Below are positions 62,401 through 64,000 of a DNA stretch of 64,000 nt, in pieces. The notes below the pieces were generated by a model. That model was given only the letters and a program-made list of their open reading frames with translations, did no database searches and had not been told where the DNA came from. Position 1 is the stretch's first letter, and each line of letters begins with the position of its first letter. Source of the DNA: Auanema rhodensis (lineage: Eukaryota; Nematoda; Chromadorea; Rhabditida; Rhabditidae); NCBI GenBank assembly GCA_964057225.1, contig OZ059898.1:18391267-18455266 (forward strand). Direction: 5' to 3'. Position numbers and translations under genes: made by a program.

Positions 62401-64000
62401 CTTCCAAAAACATTTTGACAAAAATTTTTTCGAAAAATTTCAAAATAATTTCGCAAAAAGTAAATGTTTTTAGATTCTTTTTTTTAAGGCAAAAACGATG
62501 GACAATGTTATTCAACGAAAAAATTAATTCTTCAGGGTGAAAATCGAGGATATAAGTGTGAGCTTATATCAGTTGATATCTCGGTGCATTTTTAAGCTAG
62601 CGCAAATCTGATAACACAGATCGACGCAGCTTAAAAATCCGCATCGAATGCACTATACTACATTGAGAAACGCTTGATATAAAAATTAGTTATGATCGTT
62701 TGAAAAATGATGCATTAGTGTTTTTTGAGTTTCCATGTACACTCAACATTGCTTCCAAAAACATTTTGACAAAAATTTTTTCGAAAAATTTCAAAATAAT
62801 TTCGCAAAAAGTATATGTTTTTAGATTTTTTTTTTCAAGGCAAAGACGATGGACAATGTTATTCAACGAAAAAATTAATTCTTCAGGGTGAAAATCGAGG
62901 ATATAAGTGTGAACTTATATCAGTTGATATCTCGGTGCATTTTCAAGCTAGCGCAAATCTAATAACACAGATCGACGCAGCTTAGAAATCCGCATCGAAT
63001 GCACTATACTACATTGAGAAACGCTTGATACAAAAATTAGTTATGATCGTTTGAAAAATGATGCATTAGTGTTTTTTGAGTTTCCATGTACACTCAACAT
63101 TGCTTCCAAAAACATTTTGACAAAAATTTTTTCGAAAAATTTCAAAATAATTTCGCAAAAAGTAGATGTTTTTAGATTTTTTTTTTCAAGGCAAAGACGA
63201 TGGACAATGTTATTCAACGAAAAAAAATTAATTCTTCAGGGTGAAAATCGAGGATATAAGTGTGAACTTATATCAGTTGATATCTCGGTGCATTTTTAAG
63301 CTAGCGCAAATCTAATAACACAGATCGACGCAGCTTAAAAATCCGCATCGAATGCACTATACTACATTGAGAAAAGCTTAATACAAAAATTAGTTATGAT
63401 CGTTTGAAAAATGATGCATTAGTGTATTTTGAGTTTCCATGTACACTCAACATTTCTTCCAAAAACATTTTGACAAAAATTTTTTCGAAAAATTTCAAAA
63501 TAATTTCGCAAAAAGTAGATGTTTTTAGATTTTTTTTTTCAAGGCAAAGACGATGAACAATGTTATTCAACGAAAAAATTAATTCTTCAGGGTGAAAATC
63601 GAGGATATAAGTGTGAACTTATATCAGTTGATATCTCGGTGCATTTTTAAGCTAGCGCAAATCTGATAACACAGATCGACGCAGCTTAAAAATCCGCATC
63701 GAATGCACTATACTACATTGAGAAACGCTTGATATAAAAATTAGTTATGATCGTTTGAAAAATGATGCATTAGTGTATTTTGAGTTTCCATGTACTTTCA
63801 GCATTGCTTCCAAAAACATTTTGACAAAAATTTTTTCGAAAAATTTCAAAATAATTTCGCAAAAAGTAGATGTTTTTAGATTTTTTTTTTCAAGGCAAAG
63901 ACGATGGACAATGTTATTCAACGAAAAAATTAATTCTTCAGGGTGAAAATCGAGGATATAAGTGTGAACTTATATCAGTTGATATCTCGGTGCATTTTTA
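53420..64000 (-). repeat. Satellite A, inverted arm, 2/3-unit mosaic with the TGTACTTTCAGC variant
   Basis: A unit type with CATGTACTTTCAGCATTGC replaces the usual TGTACACTCAACATTGC at about 53,611, 54,312, 55,365, 56,768, 57,118, 58,171, 58,873, 59,575, 60,628, 61,330, 62,032 and 63,789. Spacings are mostly two or three units. The series 58,171/58,873/59,575 recurs at 60,628/61,330/62,032, 2,457 bp on. A GCTTGATATAAAAATT marker at 59,163 returns at 62,673, 3,510 bp on. Other variants are GAGAAGAGCTTAATAC, GTGAGCTTATATC and GACGATGAACAATG. There are no genes and no foreign insert. Confidence 0.82.

Larger units (their letters stand above)
40278..64000 (-). repeat. Satellite A array, inverted arm (about 67 copies, continues past the window)
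   Basis: The reverse complement of the forward A unit, with the same 351-bp period and occasional 350- or 352-bp units caused by one-base changes in T or A runs. Most units carry AATTTCGCAAAAAG where the forward arm has the equivalent of AATTTAGCAAAAAG. The minority TTTAGC form is confined to about 40.7-48.8 kb. Other arm-typical variants are GTATTTTGAG, CGCTTGATAC and, further out, TGTACTTTCAGC. A 63-codon frame is open in most units because of the TCG/TAG difference, but I do not regard it as a gene. The array shows no interruption to the window end. Confidence 0.96.

Noticed and set aside
40201-63946. Dozens of short reading frames (61-82 codons) repeating every 351 bp, one per unit, also in part of the forward arm (9,310-9,501; 22,649-35,208)
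   Set aside because: They are the same stretch of satellite in each copy, broken by stops or T-run frameshifts in many units. They have no recognisable domain, and are explained by near-identical repeats with a period divisible by three.
1-64000. CRISPR-like array
   Set aside because: There are regular repeats but no unique spacers; the repeat fills the whole period, and its length is far above CRISPR repeats.
1-64000. Satellite A unit as a doubled satellite B unit, given the 351 and 176 bp lengths
   Set aside because: By eye no shared landmarks were found between A and B, or between the two halves of A; a sensitive alignment could reopen this.
1-64000. Naming the satellite or the species, for example a beetle pericentromeric satellite
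   Set aside because: The AT-richness and unit length resemble several insect satellites, but I do not recognise the sequence and cannot search.

Overview
The window is satellite DNA from end to end. I find no protein-coding gene, RNA gene or intact mobile element that I can support. Nearly every base belongs to one of two AT-rich tandem repeats. Satellite A has a 351-bp unit; satellite B has units of 176, 181 or 182 bp. Long gene-free arrays built from nested higher-order repeats indicate a eukaryotic heterochromatic block, such as pericentromeric, centromeric or sex-chromosome DNA. An insect is plausible from the AT-rich unit and its length, but I do not recognise the family and cannot name a species.

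Layout. (1) 1-36,118: satellite A in one orientation, called forward here, with about 103 units. (2) 36,120-36,953: satellite B, forward, four full units and part of a fifth. (3) 36,954-36,991: a linker of about 38 bp that matches neither satellite. (4) 36,992-40,277: satellite B inverted, about 18 units. (5) 40,278-64,000: satellite A inverted, about 67 units, running off the window. The whole window therefore reads A>B>|<B<A, a mirror-image satellite domain centred near 36.97 kb. The mirror is imperfect. The B arms differ in length (0.83 kb against 3.29 kb), and the two A/B junctions cut satellite A at different points.

Satellite A is zoned. Forward arm: 1-10.9 kb carries a TTTCGAACAATC / GTGAACATGG class with a 3,510-bp (10-unit) period. 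10.96-18.44 kb is three near-perfect copies of a 2,457-bp (7-unit) repeat. 18.4-22.6 kb is a 3- to 5-unit mosaic. 22.6-31.77 kb is a 2/3/4-unit mosaic with another 3,510-bp duplication. 31.85-36.12 kb is a more diverged edge with small deletions. Inverted arm: 40.94-45.86 kb is two copies of a 2,456-bp (7-unit) repeat, followed by 4-unit (46.5-48.7 kb) and 3-unit (50.4-53.4 kb) repeats and a 2/3-unit mosaic to the end. Satellite B has its own 4-unit (720 bp) and 3-unit (539 bp) higher-order repeats.

Other structure: each A unit carries two hairpin-capable dyads and each B unit carries one. At 31,729-31,850 the array is interrupted by a foldback with 25-bp arms and a run of 16 A. A short reading frame of 63-82 codons recurs once per A unit on the strand opposite the forward unit. 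I judge it to be a by-product of repeat homogenisation. All comparisons were made by eye, so block edges are good to tens of bases in places and identities are not exact counts.
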